NCBI GenBank assembly: GCA_022559845.1
Contig: CM040123.1
Location: forward strand, 298,394,642-298,458,641
DNA length: 64,000 bases
Reading direction: 5' to 3'
DNA from: Amorphophallus konjac
Taxonomy: Eukaryota; Streptophyta; Magnoliopsida; Alismatales; Araceae
The notes beneath the pieces were generated by a model. The model was not told where the DNA came from and ran no database searches. It was given only the letters and a program-made list of their open reading frames with translations. Positions 33,144 through 44,876 of this stretch are shown piece after piece. Made by a program: the position numbers and the translations under genes. Every line of letters starts with the position of its first letter. Within the stretch, counting starts at the first letter, position 1.

Positions 33144-35632
33144 TTGATTTGATGCAGGTGTGCCTTGGAAAGAGAAATGAAAGGGGTTAACCAAGGCACT
33201 CAAGAATGAAAACCCCAGGATTCAATCCTTCAGGTTAGTTCTGAACTTTGCCTAAATCTCATAATCTGAAAATGCTGATTTGTCTGTTTTAAATTCATCA
33301 TCTGAAATTGTTGATCTGCTTAACTGATTGTTGTATGATCTTCTCTTGTCTAGTTGATCAGTCTGCATTCAAGACTCAGCTATTGAATTCAACTCTGCAT
33401 ATCTGATGCTCTTCTCGTACTATATGTTGAACTGAATTTGAATGCTTCTTTAGTATATACAGTTGATGCACTATACAGACTCTGCGTCCATGCATGTGTT
33501 TGTGTTAATGCATTGCATGCTTGTCATTGAATGCACACTTGGACTGATTGTATATAGACTGATTGTCATTACATGTGACAATGATGCTGTTCAATGCATG
33601 AAGGACTGCTTTATGTTGCATTGTCATACATGATCATCATGGTATATTAAATGGAACAAGTTGAAGGGCATATGGAGTATGTCTGGATGCTACTGACATG
33701 TGTGAGGTGGTCCTTGGACCAAGTCCTCCGCCTAGTACCATGGGTCTAGTCTTCATGTAAAACGGTGAACTGCATCATATGTTGAAAAATCTGAAAAAGG
33801 ATAAAAATGCTCATGAATTGGATGCATAAACCTGAATTGATTGCATACTTGTTTAATGTATCCTTAGTGCATAGTCTGCATGTAGGACAGTATGTTGCAT
33901 AGCAAGTTAATTCTGTGTTTGCATAATCATTCCTCATCAGCATTGTCTGAATTGATACCTCTGAACTCTACTCATCTGAAGTGCATATATGTGATTTGCA
34001 TGTATGTTTAAATGCATATTGTAAGGGGGAGTCAATGCATTGCATATAGGTTGTCAAATGCATACATTTGTCAGATTTCATAGCATATCCTTTCTTATTG
34101 ATTTTGTTGACAAACCTTGATCATATTCTGAAAAACTTTGTGCTTCAAAAATCTCTCTTAACAATTGATAATTCTCCTATCAATTGATATCATTTGACTT
34201 CAGAATTCTATCAGTCCTTCATGAAGATTTCAATGGGCTATCTCGATCATAAATCTGAAAATCTTGAACTAGAAATCTTCTATTATACGTTTTTATGAAT
34301 GACTGAAATAACTAGTGTGGTTTAAGCTTAATGTATTCATGGAGTTTAAGTTCAAAATCTCTTAACATATCTGAATCATGTTTAATAAATCTTAACCAAC
34401 TGTTTCATGCTATGTCTTGCAAAAACTTCTGAAATCTGCACTTTTGAACACATGACTTTATTTGGTTAAGTACATGAGATTAATATTGTTTTGAAGCAAA
34501 TGAATGTGTCTGAATTGTCTAAAGGGTAAAGTAATTGTCAGAGCAATGACCTTGGTCACTGAGAAACACATGTCCAAAGGATTGTGTCATGAGGTGCCTT
34601 AGTTAACTCTGTAAAAATTCATTGAAAATCAGGCAGAGCAATGGCATGCACACTGAGAAATACAATTCACTCATTAAAAATTGAGCTGTAGTGTGTCATG
34701 ATGTGTAAATGCTAACTCTGTTTACATAAGGCATGACAGTTAGTCACACTAAGGACTTAGGGATATTGGCCTCTGATCAAGGTATATCCTCTAGTTACAA
34801 GGTGTGTACTGAACTAGAGTGCACGTAAAATTTGTAGCAAGGAAAATTATTGAATAAATTGAAATATCTGAATATTGATGCAAAAATCAAATTGCTACAA
34901 CCCTAGACAAATTCATATGACTTCATAATTGCTTGATTTCAATACTGATGCATGTAATTCTGAAAGAAGTCAATAAATTTGATTGTGTAAGACAAAGGGA
35001 GGATAATCAAGATAAATATGAGGCTTGGTTCATTTTTATTAAACCATGGTTTTAGATATCATTACAGAATTTTATTGATAAACTCTGCATACATCACGTT
35101 TAAACCATGATGTTCAATAAATGTCATTCATAAGCCCTTATGATAGAAGACTTTGAACTTATGCTTTAGATTTATGAGATTGATATCTCTTTGAAAATCA
35201 GGCTGAACTTCTTGTGTTTGGAACATCCTTGAAAAAAAAACTGTTAATTGAAACTCTTCTGCTCATGGTATTGACTCAGTAACCTGAACCTCTTCTTGTT
35301 TGCCCCTGTGGTCTCCTTCTCATAAGAGTCCACTTATTGAGGGGGAGCTTCCATGTCATGCATCACTTGCTTATCAATTGGCATCTCTTCAGGGGGAGCA
35401 TTCCTTGTCATGATGAATCATGCTCATATCATTTGTGACCTTGCATTCATATACTCAGGGGGAGTATTGCAAAGGGGAAAATTTGTCTGAACTTTTATGC
35501 ATGCTTTAACTTCTCAAATTATTTTTTTTGATGAAGTCAAAGGGGGAGAATAATTTGAGTCTTCAGAATGCCTCACATCATCAGAATGACTCAATATATT
35601 GAAAGTATTGCCATCATCAAAAAGGGGGAGAT
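33144..35632. other. Internal untranslated region of copia element
   Basis: About 2.5 kb of A/T-rich sequence without a credible coding frame, in the place where protease, integrase and RT-RNase H would lie. It contains many ATGCAT/TGCATTG motifs (33480-34080) and several AGGGGGAG purine runs near 35335-35630. The last run (35619-35632) is the polypurine tract. Confidence 0.7.
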
Positions 35633-38600
35633 TGTTGTGCCCCTGTGGTTTTGATGATGGTTTTGTTAATTGATTGTTGGTGTGAGTTAATCAAATGTTC
35701 AGTCATCCTGCTGCTCAATTTAGAGTCATTCTTGATGATCAGTCATGCTACATGTTAAACTGATGCATAAAGCATTCATTGCTGTGGTTTTAATGATTTA
35801 TCTGGTTTTGATGATTGGTGTTTGATGGTAATCATTGTGAGTCATCCTGATGAGATGTTCATTCAGGACTTCATATGCTCATTCAGTTTATCTGCTGACA
35901 TTGTGCTTTGATGATAGCTTCATGATTGTGATTTGTATATCATCTGGAGAATGCACGTGTATGACTGATATATTGTGTGTGTTAGACTTCTGGTATGTGC
36001 ATGATCTATACATCACCTTCAATCTACAAGTCTATACATTAGACTGTTCTTCAAAGTCTGTACATCAGACTGTACATCGTCTTCGTGCTGTCTCTGTACT
36101 TGAGTCTTCGTGTTGTTTCCCCTCACTAACACGAAAAGATCTCGTGTCGTCTGAGCTTACAACACTTCGTGTTGATTTCCATGCTTTACAAGAAAAAGCT
36201 GCTAAGAGGTAATACTTCGTGTGTCCGTACTGTTTCTGTCTTCGTGTTGGTTTCCCTGAACCTCATGTCATTCTTGCTTCGTGTCCACACCTCGTGTCAG
36301 TGTCTGTCTTCGCCTTTGTGTTAAATTCAGCTCGTGTCGTTTTCGTCTTCGAGTTGTTCTTCTACTTCCACCATTTCATCACGTGTCGAGATAGCCGTGT
36401 TGTCTTTCACTTCGTGCAGCCGATGTGACTGTGTTGTCCCCATGTCATCCTTAGTTCATGTCGTGCTTGTGTATTTCTGTCTTCGAGTCATTTTTCGCTG
36501 GATCTTTATGTCGGTCTAGGTTCAAGTGTCGTTTCACTTTCGTGTCGTTCTCCTTGCTGTCTATCTCCTCGTGGTGTTTTCACAATTATGTCTTCGTGTT
36601 AGTTTTTATGTTTTTGTCTTCGTGCTGTTTTCTCTTTAGACTTCGTGTCCTTCTCGCCTTGACCACACTCCGTGTCAACTCTTTTCCGTGGTCGTGTTGT
36701 TCTTCCTATACCTCGTGTCCTTTTATTTTTGTAACCACACTTCGTGTCGGTTTTACTTCTCTATGTCTCCGTGTTGCTTTTTTGTATTCGTAACTTCGTA
36801 AGTGTTTGTTGTTACAGTAACACTTTGTGTCGTTATTGTTTTACTTCGTGTTGTTTTCTTTCTACCTCGTGTCGTTCTCGTTGTAGTATCTATTTTGTCA
36901 CCTTTGGACTTCGTGTCGTTTGTCTTGTGACCTCGTGTCATTTTTGTTCTGTAACCACACTTCGTGTTGGTTACTGTTCTTCTTGTGACTTCGTGTCATG
37001 TTTTCAGACCTCGTGTTGTTTTTCGTGTCATGTTTCCACACTTCGTGTCGTTCATGTTTCGTAACCACACTTCGTGTTGGTTACTGTCGTTCTTGTGACT
37101 TTGTGTCGTGTCTCCCAGACCTCGTGTCATTTTCACTCCGTGTCAACTTCATCTTAGTGTTGTTTTCATCTTCGTGTCGTTTTTACTCCGTGTCGATTTC
37201 AGTTTTTGTCTTCATGTTGATTTCAACCCATGTCAATTACTGTTTCATTTTTGTGTTGTTTTCATTCCGTGTCATTTTTTGTTCCACTGCGTGCAGAACA
37301 TTGCAGCACCTCGTGTTGCTTTCTGTGCCACCACCTTGTGTCACTCTCTTCATTGTGTCTGTTCTGTCACAGTATACCTCGTGTCGTTTTCTGTGTGAAC
37401 CTCGTGTCGCTTCTCTCTGTCCTCTAGTTGCATCTCGTGTCATCTTCCTTGTTGTGTTAGCCTTGTTCGTTGTATCACAGTTCGTTCACTTCCAACCTCG
37501 TGAAGTAGTCACCCTATGTTGACATTACATACCTCGTGCGCCCTAGCTTTAAATAAGCATGCAGCGAACTCTGATTGATTAATGGTGTTAATCTCATTAC
37601 AGGTCCGAGGAAGAACATTTCACACACCTGGGCTGCACGTGATCCAAGACAAAAGAAACAAAATGCAATGAAGGCACGTGGCAAGAAAGTTCTGGATCAA
37701 GCGTGGGAGGCACACGCGTCTTGTGCCCTATCCACCTGCTGCTGATGCTATATAAGGAAGCCTTCGTCCACAGATGAAGCTCGATCGAGTTGGCAAGAAG
37801 AAAAGTCCATACAGAGAGCCACGATCCAGATAGAAAAAGAAAAGAGAAAGAAGAAGAGCAGAAGGAGAAGAAGAGGGAGAGATAGTGCTCGTGTGAAGAG
37901 AGTAGAAAGAGTGAAGAAGAAGAAGTGCAGCAGAGAGTGAGAGATTAGGAGAGCAGAAGAAAGAGAAAGAGAGAGATAGAAGTGTGAGCCGAAGAGTATA
38001 GAGGAGCAGAGATCGAGAGAGTGAAAGAGAAGAAGAAGAAGAGAAGAGAAGAGGAAGAAAAGCTTACCTGAAGATCTGTCTACTGGACCGTGGATCAAAT
38101 CCAGGCCAGTCAGCTCCGTTGAGAGCCACGTTGTGCATTTCGTGTTTCAGCTTTCTGTTTGCTGAAGTTATTTTCGTTTATTGTTCTTTCCTTTGTTTTC
38201 TGGTTTACTGTGGTTTCCGATACTCTTTAGAGTGGTCGGGGTTCCTCCTGTTAGTTCAGGAGAAGGGAGATTGACATCTCCAGTTGCAAGTAGTTGGGAG
38301 CTACTTGTGGGTTCCCTCCTGTTTGGAGGAAGGGAGAATTGTCTCCGGTTCTGGGCTTGTGGATTCAAGTCCAGGGGTTCCCTCCAGGTCTGGAGGAAGA
38401 GAGACCGTGTGTCTCTGGTTTGCTAGTGACTGGTGTCACTAGTGGTTCCCTCCGGTTGGGAGGAATAGGGGAGGCTGTTCCCCTGGTCAAGCTGTTTGGC
38501 AGCGTTTGTTGCAGACTGAGTCTGCTGTTTCTAGCGTGAGCTAGTGGAAGCCACACTCGGTTTGAGTGTGGGGTGGATGTAGGTCTGCTGGACCGAACCA

Positions 38601-38900
38601 CCTAAAAATCCTCTGTGCAGTGGTCTGATATCTCTATATGTTTTGCTTCCGCTAGATGTTTGCATAGGGGCGCTCCAAGTGGTTGATCAGATCTTGTTCT
38701 GAGTGTTTAATCCGTTAAGTGAGCGAAAGTTTATTTGAGTGGTAGAATGGTGCTACTGCTAATTAGTATTTCAGATTTGATACATCTGTCTAGTTAGCAC
38801 TCTAGATAGTTAGTGAGCATCATAACCTTTTAATTGGGTAAAGGTTTTTAAAGGGTTATATTCATTCACCCCCCCTCTGAATACTGCACCGAACCCAACA
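35633..38900 (+). repeat. 3' LTR of copia element (3268 bp)
   Basis: It starts TGTTGTGCCCC directly after the polypurine tract and ends ACCCAACA, followed by CTCCT. It lacks the 19-bp duplication (GATAGCTTCATGCTTT region) present in the left LTR near 28180. Confidence 0.92.
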
Positions 38901-38905
38901 CTCCT

Positions 38906-40709
38906 GAGTCTCCCGGACACCCCGTGAGTTTCGTGTTCGTGTTTATGGGGTGTCTGGAGGTACCATGTTACCTTGATTAGCGTGCCCATAGGTGTTGTGG
39001 GTTTGTGTGACCCCATGTGTTCTAGGCTTTCGTGTTAAGCTCGATCGAGTCACCGTGTATCGGTGTGAGTGAGGTGGGGTTCCCCTGCATGTCGTCGATT
39101 TCTGCGGAAGATGGTTCCCGACTGGGCCAAGTGTTTGGCGTTGGACTACGAGTCCAGTCATTCAGTCTGGGACTCGAGGTTTCTCACTTTTCCCAAGGAT
39201 GGGGAATCGACGTGGTGGCCTGTGAGCTGCCTTGGGAATCATGATTCTGTGCTTTCCCCGTGGGCCGTGTGTGTGGCCTTGGACTGTGAGTCCAGTTTCC
39301 CAGCCTGGGGCTAGAAGGCTTCTGAGTTCCCTTTTGAGGGGATGGTCTTGGCGGCTCATGAGCAGTCTCGATATTCCTGCTACCGTGGTTTTAGACCAAG
39401 GGATTAGGCTAGATTAATGGCATTGTGCCGTTACGTGCAATGGTCTTGACCCTGAGTCTTGTGACTAAAGGACTGTTGGATTTAGTGAGTCTAGAGGACT
39501 ATCTAGAGTCCAGTGGCTCGGTGCCACTTGGTTCTTCTCGACTTTCACGCAGGGTGCGTATGTGGTTCTCGAAGTTTCTCTTCGGAGAGTGGTGACATCA
39601 GTGACTCCCCACTAGTCGTAGCCTTCCAACACGCGTGTGGTCCCACCAAGGAGTGGTGGCGAGGCTACCCGGGAGACGGCTTTAGGCTGGTTCCCGTGGG
39701 TCTCCTACTATGGCGGCTCGAGTCTGGGCCAGGAGGATGAACCAGCTAGAGGGCCTACCGTCGCGCAATCAGTTAGTGTGTGCACACGTGGTCGGGGACT
39801 TTGGACACGTGCTGACGAGCACGACCCCGACTAGACCCTTGTTATGTGGTTACTTGTACGGTGTCTCAGTCTCCGCCTGGAGCGCCGCAGCGAGACACCT
39901 GAGGCGCGGTCTAAGACGTCAATGGAGTCATCCGGCCTTGCTTCTGGTGGGCAGGTACTCCTGTCACGTGAGACGTGACTCTCCTATTTCTGGGTTCCAT
40001 TTCCCGTCTGCAAAACGTGGTTTTCTAGACCGTCTGGTGTTTTCGAGGTAGTGGCCACGGTGCGTGTGGCTTCACCGAGGTTTCTTCGTGCCAGTGTGGG
40101 ACTATGAGGTCCCGGTTGGTCGTGCCTGTGTGGGTAGACTTCTACGGCAGGGTTGCCGTGAGTGTTTCCTCGGTAGGCCTGGTGTTAGAGTGGTCCGGTT
40201 CCCAATTATGAGATCGGGATTTCTCTTTCTGCTTGACCGGTACAGTAGGAGTAGCTGTCGCGTCGAGTTTTGACCGGCCACCGGTTCGCTGTTCCTGCTG
40301 TAGTTGTAGCTATTTTTCTTTTCCGCTACCACCGTTGTTCTCGGTTGGGGTTCTGTGAGAGCCCTACTGAGATAGCGACAGGAGACTCACCCTTACTTTT
40401 CAGGTGCGGCGGTTCTTCCTTGTGTTGTGAGGGTGTTGTTCGGAGGTTCTTAGCTACCAGCTCGCCGGGCCGAGTGTTCGCTTGGCATGTGGTACGTTTT
40501 ACTGCTTTAGACTATACTTTCTGTTAGACATGACTCTATTGTAGTTATTTATTTATTTCTATTAATTGTTGAATTGTCTTACCTTATTTCCTATTTCTTT
40601 GTACCTCCACACTCCTTTTAGCCCTTCCGAGCCCTCCGGCTCATAGGCGGCGGGCCAGGATTCAAATTGTATCGAGTTCTTCCCGGTATCCAGATCTTGG
40701 GTCATTACA
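38906..40709 (+). repeat. 3' LTR of Tekay-like element, second part
   Basis: It continues the LTR interrupted at 27901 and ends GATCTTGGGTCATTACA. Homology to the left LTR holds to about 40090. The last 600 bp have no left-LTR counterpart in this window. Confidence 0.75.
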
Positions 40710-40790
40710 CCGATCTTCATATGCAACATGTATGAACATGCACCGACCTCCAAATGCAGTATGTATGAACATGCACCGACCTTAGTGAGA
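40710..40790. repeat. Minisatellite units right of the Tekay-like element
   Basis: Two units (CACCGATCTTCATATGCAA, CACCGACCTCCAAATGCAG) continue the 22770-23157 array. Confidence 0.8.
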
Positions 40791-40982
40791 AACACATACA
40801 CACTAGCATGAGAGGCTATAAGATACTAATAGTGTTGCCATAATGAAAAGTAGATTCAGAATATCACAATTTGCCAATATCCAAAAGCTGAAGACAAAAT
40901 GTATTGTTGCCAATCATCAAAACTTAATTAGAAATTAAATTCAGAGGATCAAGTTAAAGGAGACACAACATGAGATACACTT

Positions 40983-42292
40983 TATCCCACACAATCTCCC
41001 CACAACATCCATCTCCGGATAGGTGGTGCCATCTCCTCATCTTCCAGTTGGTCTAAAGTAGCTTCCTCAATGTCATTGAACATTTCATCGTCCTCCATTA
41101 CAAATTCCATTACAATCCGATCAAAGTCTACACATCACACAAAGCACATCCATCACCAAGACATAAAAGATGAAATAACCAAGTTATTGTAAACGAGTAA
41201 AATGTCTAGTACATTATTTCCCTATGTAGACCAAGCGTAGTACACTCCCTTACCTACAACAACAGTAATAACAAAGCAACTAATATGAAGAGGAGCAACA
41301 CTACTAGAGTACATAATAGAACAACAACAATACAAGGCACATTTGACATTTGTGTAGTCTGTTGGCATAGTGCCTGGTTCCTTGAATCATAGTCAGGCCC
41401 GGGACTTGCATGATATGTAGGCATGGGCCTTTCCTGTAGTTGAGGATGATCAACATACATATGCCTGTTATTGCCAACATGAATTATAGCAGCATGTGCT
41501 TCCTCTACTGAGTAAAAACCCTTATAACGAGCTCCAGGGTATCCATTCACTTGGACAAAGCATTCGGGCCAACTATAATATACACCGGGTTCGCGACCAA
41601 CCCACACTACATAGCATTTATACCTTCCCATTTTCTGAACCTCAATTCTTTGCATGTAAGGTGTTATAAAAGACAATAGGTATGACAAACATAATAATTG
41701 CAGCAAATTTAATATGAAGTCCAATCCATAAGAGCAAGTTTGTAGATCAGAAAGCATGTAAGTTTAAGGTTACACTACATGAAGCATGATATAGTGGGGT
41801 AGGGGATTTAAGTCTGCTAGTTCAAGTGCATGAACAAGGTTTATGTCATGTGAATTAACACCCAATCAACCCTAAGCAATAGTATGCCTTAATGTGATGG
41901 AATAAAATTTGAACATATTTACATGCTTTTCTGGCAAGTAATAACAATATAGAAGTCCATTTCCGTGTGATCTTATCAAAGCAAGGTAGATGTTAGGACA
42001 ATGTACAAAGCATACACAAAGTATGGTAGAGGTCCAACGAAAAATAATACTTGTGCAGAGGTTAAGAACAAAACAACCACTGCATTCATATAATATGAAA
42101 CTACCCAGAGCATATCATATACGAACATATGAAAGGCCTGTAAAATGCATAAACATGGAAGAGGATTAAAAAAAAGGAAGAGGGCATCTGCAGCAGGAAC
42201 CAGTGACGACAACGGACCGAGGAGGATGAAGAGGAGACGGGCTCTTCTGCTGGGGAAGCCACCGCTACGCGCATTGATGAAGGGGATGACAT
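40983..42292 (-). CDS. Small gene with RNase H1-type hybrid-binding domain
   Basis: On the - strand an exon begins after an acceptor GAGGTTCAG near 41635 with AAAATGGGAAGG. It encodes CYVVWVGREPGVYYSWPEC and then YPGARYKGFYSVEEAHAAI, the fold that binds RNA-DNA hybrids in RNase H1 (also called the viroplasmin-like domain). No catalytic RNase H follows. The exon ends at 41254 with a run of ~24 Val/Leu residues, a likely tail anchor. A possible upstream exon (ATG near 42292) is Ser-rich. A possible downstream exon (acceptor GTGTAG at 41128, stop TAA at 40983) is acidic (EEATLDQLEDEE). Exon links are inferred. This domain is often seen in plant transposon ORFs. Confidence 0.55.
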
Positions 42293-42479
42293 TGCGGAGG
42301 AGCCTTAAGAACTTACAATAGAAGAGCGAGCGTCAATGTAGGGTCACGAGCGGGATCGGTGTGTCGATTTAACACATCGCTGCAATGGAGGTGGTAACAC
42401 AGCCCCTCAGGAGCAAAGAAAAGGGGAACGTCAGGAACCCTAGCCGAACGATCGTCGCTCGATCGGAGCATATTGCAGA

Positions 42480-43260
42480 GGTGATTGGACAAGAGAGACT
42501 GTAGGAAAATACACTAGATAATGGTGAAAAATACCTATCAATGGTGACAACTAGATCTATAGAGAAGACAAATACATTAGTAAGGGTGAAAAATAGATCC
42601 TAGAGCTAACCAATGAAAAGCAGAAGGAGCTGAAAGGAGGAGTCAAGTTCACAAGAGGACAAAAATATGAATAGTATATCAAGAGTTTATAGAGCAATCA
42701 AAAGAAGAACGAAGGGACTTGGTCAATGCCAAGATAGTCAATGTTGACTCGTCAAGGTCAACGCCAGTCAAAGATGACTCTAGAAAGCTCAACTTTTTCT
42801 TGAATACAGTCATGAGGTCCCAGTCAAAGTCAAAGGTTAATGAATAGATTAGTCAGCTACAGTGATATAGGTCAAAGACAAGCAACTAATGGAGAGAAAA
42901 GAAGGCAATGACTAGTCATGTGGTAAGATAAGAGTGATAAATATGCAGTAAGGGCGACAAATAGCCCGTATGACTGACAAATGGACAATAAGCGTGTAAA
43001 TTAGCCAGTAAAGCTGACAAATGGGCTGAAAGGGTGAATCACAGGCTTGGTGTGTCTGGCACATGCTCAACTCGAAGGCCAGGGGCCCAGGCTTTACACG
43101 TGATCCGAGACTACCCTGTCAGAGGTATATTTTTTCTCATGTGACATGGATATTTCCATATTTCAGCCTGATCATCTATTATTCACCCTTTGTCGCCTCT
43201 TTTACATCAGTAAAGCCTTTTTTTCACCATTGGCCACCTATTTGTCACCCTTAAAGTGTA
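42480..43260. repeat. GGTGACAAATAG array with GTCAAC-rich centre
   Basis: Direct cores lie at 42510-42600 and 42925-43045. Between them (42715-42860) are many AGTCAA/GTTGAC boxes. Inverted cores (CTATTTGTCACCCTT) lie at 43185-43250. The array lies upstream of the hybrid-binding-domain gene and downstream of the Ulp1 gene. Confidence 0.75.
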
Positions 43261-44876
43261 AGCAAAGCCCTTTTCATCCAACGGGTGACTTGGGTTTTTC
43301 TCTTCAGCAGTCTAAACTGGAGTCGGCTCCACGGTCGACTCTAGTTGACACTTGTGCAAGTAAAGCCTTCATCTTTTCACACTTCAGCCTAGTTCCTTAT
43401 CCAAACTTGAATCTGTCTTCAGAAAACTCATTGATATTCATGAATTAACATTATCAAGCACACACATTAACAGTATTAAAACATATAAAACTTTGAATAT
43501 CAAAATGTATCAATGAAGACAGGTATGCCACATTCTAAGGTTGGAGACGTGGAATATTTAAGATCTTATATTTCCAAAGGTAATGAGGTCGGCCCCAAGC
43601 TGGGCTCTAAATATATTACAATCACCCTCATTAAATGTCCATGATGTCTCCCCCTTCCTTGACAATTCATGAACATATTTCAGTACATAAATGGTACAGT
43701 TGAGGCTTTCATCTGCCTGTTGGGGACATTCGTTGTCTAATACAAGATCCCATTTCTCAACTCCCTCGAATGTCCCATAGAGCTTCAGAGACCCCCGTAC
43801 AACTGCAGCCTGCAAATGAAAGGTTATAAATTATTAAGGAATAATTAAAAGATAATATAAATATCAATGATTTCAATTACATGGATAAGAAAAAGTACCC
43901 ACTTTCTTGTAGTGGCATCATGGATGACCATGCCTCTCATGGAATTGTATGAGACAAAGCGACGATTCTCCGTGTCAACAGTAAGTACATGCCAGTGACC
44001 TCCAGAGTGTAACATGAAGAATAAATATTTGTTCTTCTGCAGTTCTGATAATTCAACATTCTCATAGGCGCACTCCAACTATTCGTTGGATTTTTCGTAG
44101 TTGGTCGTTGTCCTGCCGTTTATGTGATTCACTAAAGTGGTAGGAAAACAAACCCACTGATGAAAGGTGTCAGATTCATTGAATCGTGAGTGGAGGAGGT
44201 ACATCATGGTGTCGATCACCTGCAAATTAACAATCACGATTCTATTAGCAGTAGAAACACAAGTTCAGGGTAGGGCAAGGCGTAAAATTTTACAATTAAT
44301 GAAAGAAAGTACCGTATCATCTATCATCTGGCAGTATAATAGATCAATGACATGACGACGTTTCAAAACAATCCCGTTCTGTAATTGAAATATGGGGCCA
44401 CTATATTGGACAAAAATTTTCATGGTAGTCAGAGTAAGACGGATCAAGATAATTACAGAAACTATAAGAGGACAACGTACTCAATATCCCCCAAGGCACA
44501 AGCATCAATGAATTCATTCATAATTATGTTATCTGTCGGCTTCAGCCGGCCTTTGCAGATCCAATCAGTACTCTGCATGAGCTTTCTGTAAGGGTCGGCT
44601 TCATCTCCCTTCTACATTTATGACAATATACCAATATTAGATTCTATACTGTAAGAAGTAGGAACAACACAGACTCACCTGCTTCTCATCCCGTTGATGA
44701 AGGGACTGAGAAAAGACACCTTCACGACGGTCACTATGCCCATTGGTCGCCTCCGTCTGAGCTTGGATATCGCCTTGCACATCCTCTTCAGGGGCTGTCT
44801 TAGATGGCACAGTATCATCTGTACTTTGTTGAATGGGCCTTGGAGGTGGGACATCGGCGGAAATGTCCATTTCAGA

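Larger units (their letters stand above)
27902..38900 (+). mobile_element. Young non-autonomous copia (Sire-like) LTR retrotransposon, gag only
   Basis: The LTRs start TGTTGTGCCCC and end ACCCAACA and flank 4.4 kb. The target duplication CTCCT (27897-27901 and 38901-38905) is perfect. The primer-binding site TGGTATCAGAGCAGG at 31191 is a copia-type initiator-Met site, and a polypurine tract AAAAAGGGGGAGAT ends at 35632. The LTRs differ by three substitutions that I could find (28115/35846, 29804/37516, 30483/38195) and one 19-bp duplication in the left copy. No protease, integrase or RT is encoded. Confidence 0.92.
23158..40709 (+). mobile_element. Tekay/Del-like long-LTR element remnant without pol, hosting a nested copia element
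   Basis: The boundary GAAATTTCTTTAAGGGGGGA, then TGTAACGCCCC, then a far end in TCATTACA is the usual form of Tekay-type chromovirus LTRs. The left LTR lacks its first ~40 bp and its 3' part, and joins directly to internal 3' sequence near 25500. No gag or pol remains. The right LTR is complete once the nested 27902-38900 insertion is set aside (26755-27901 plus 38906-40709, about 2.95 kb). Minisatellite units flank both sides. Confidence 0.7.
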
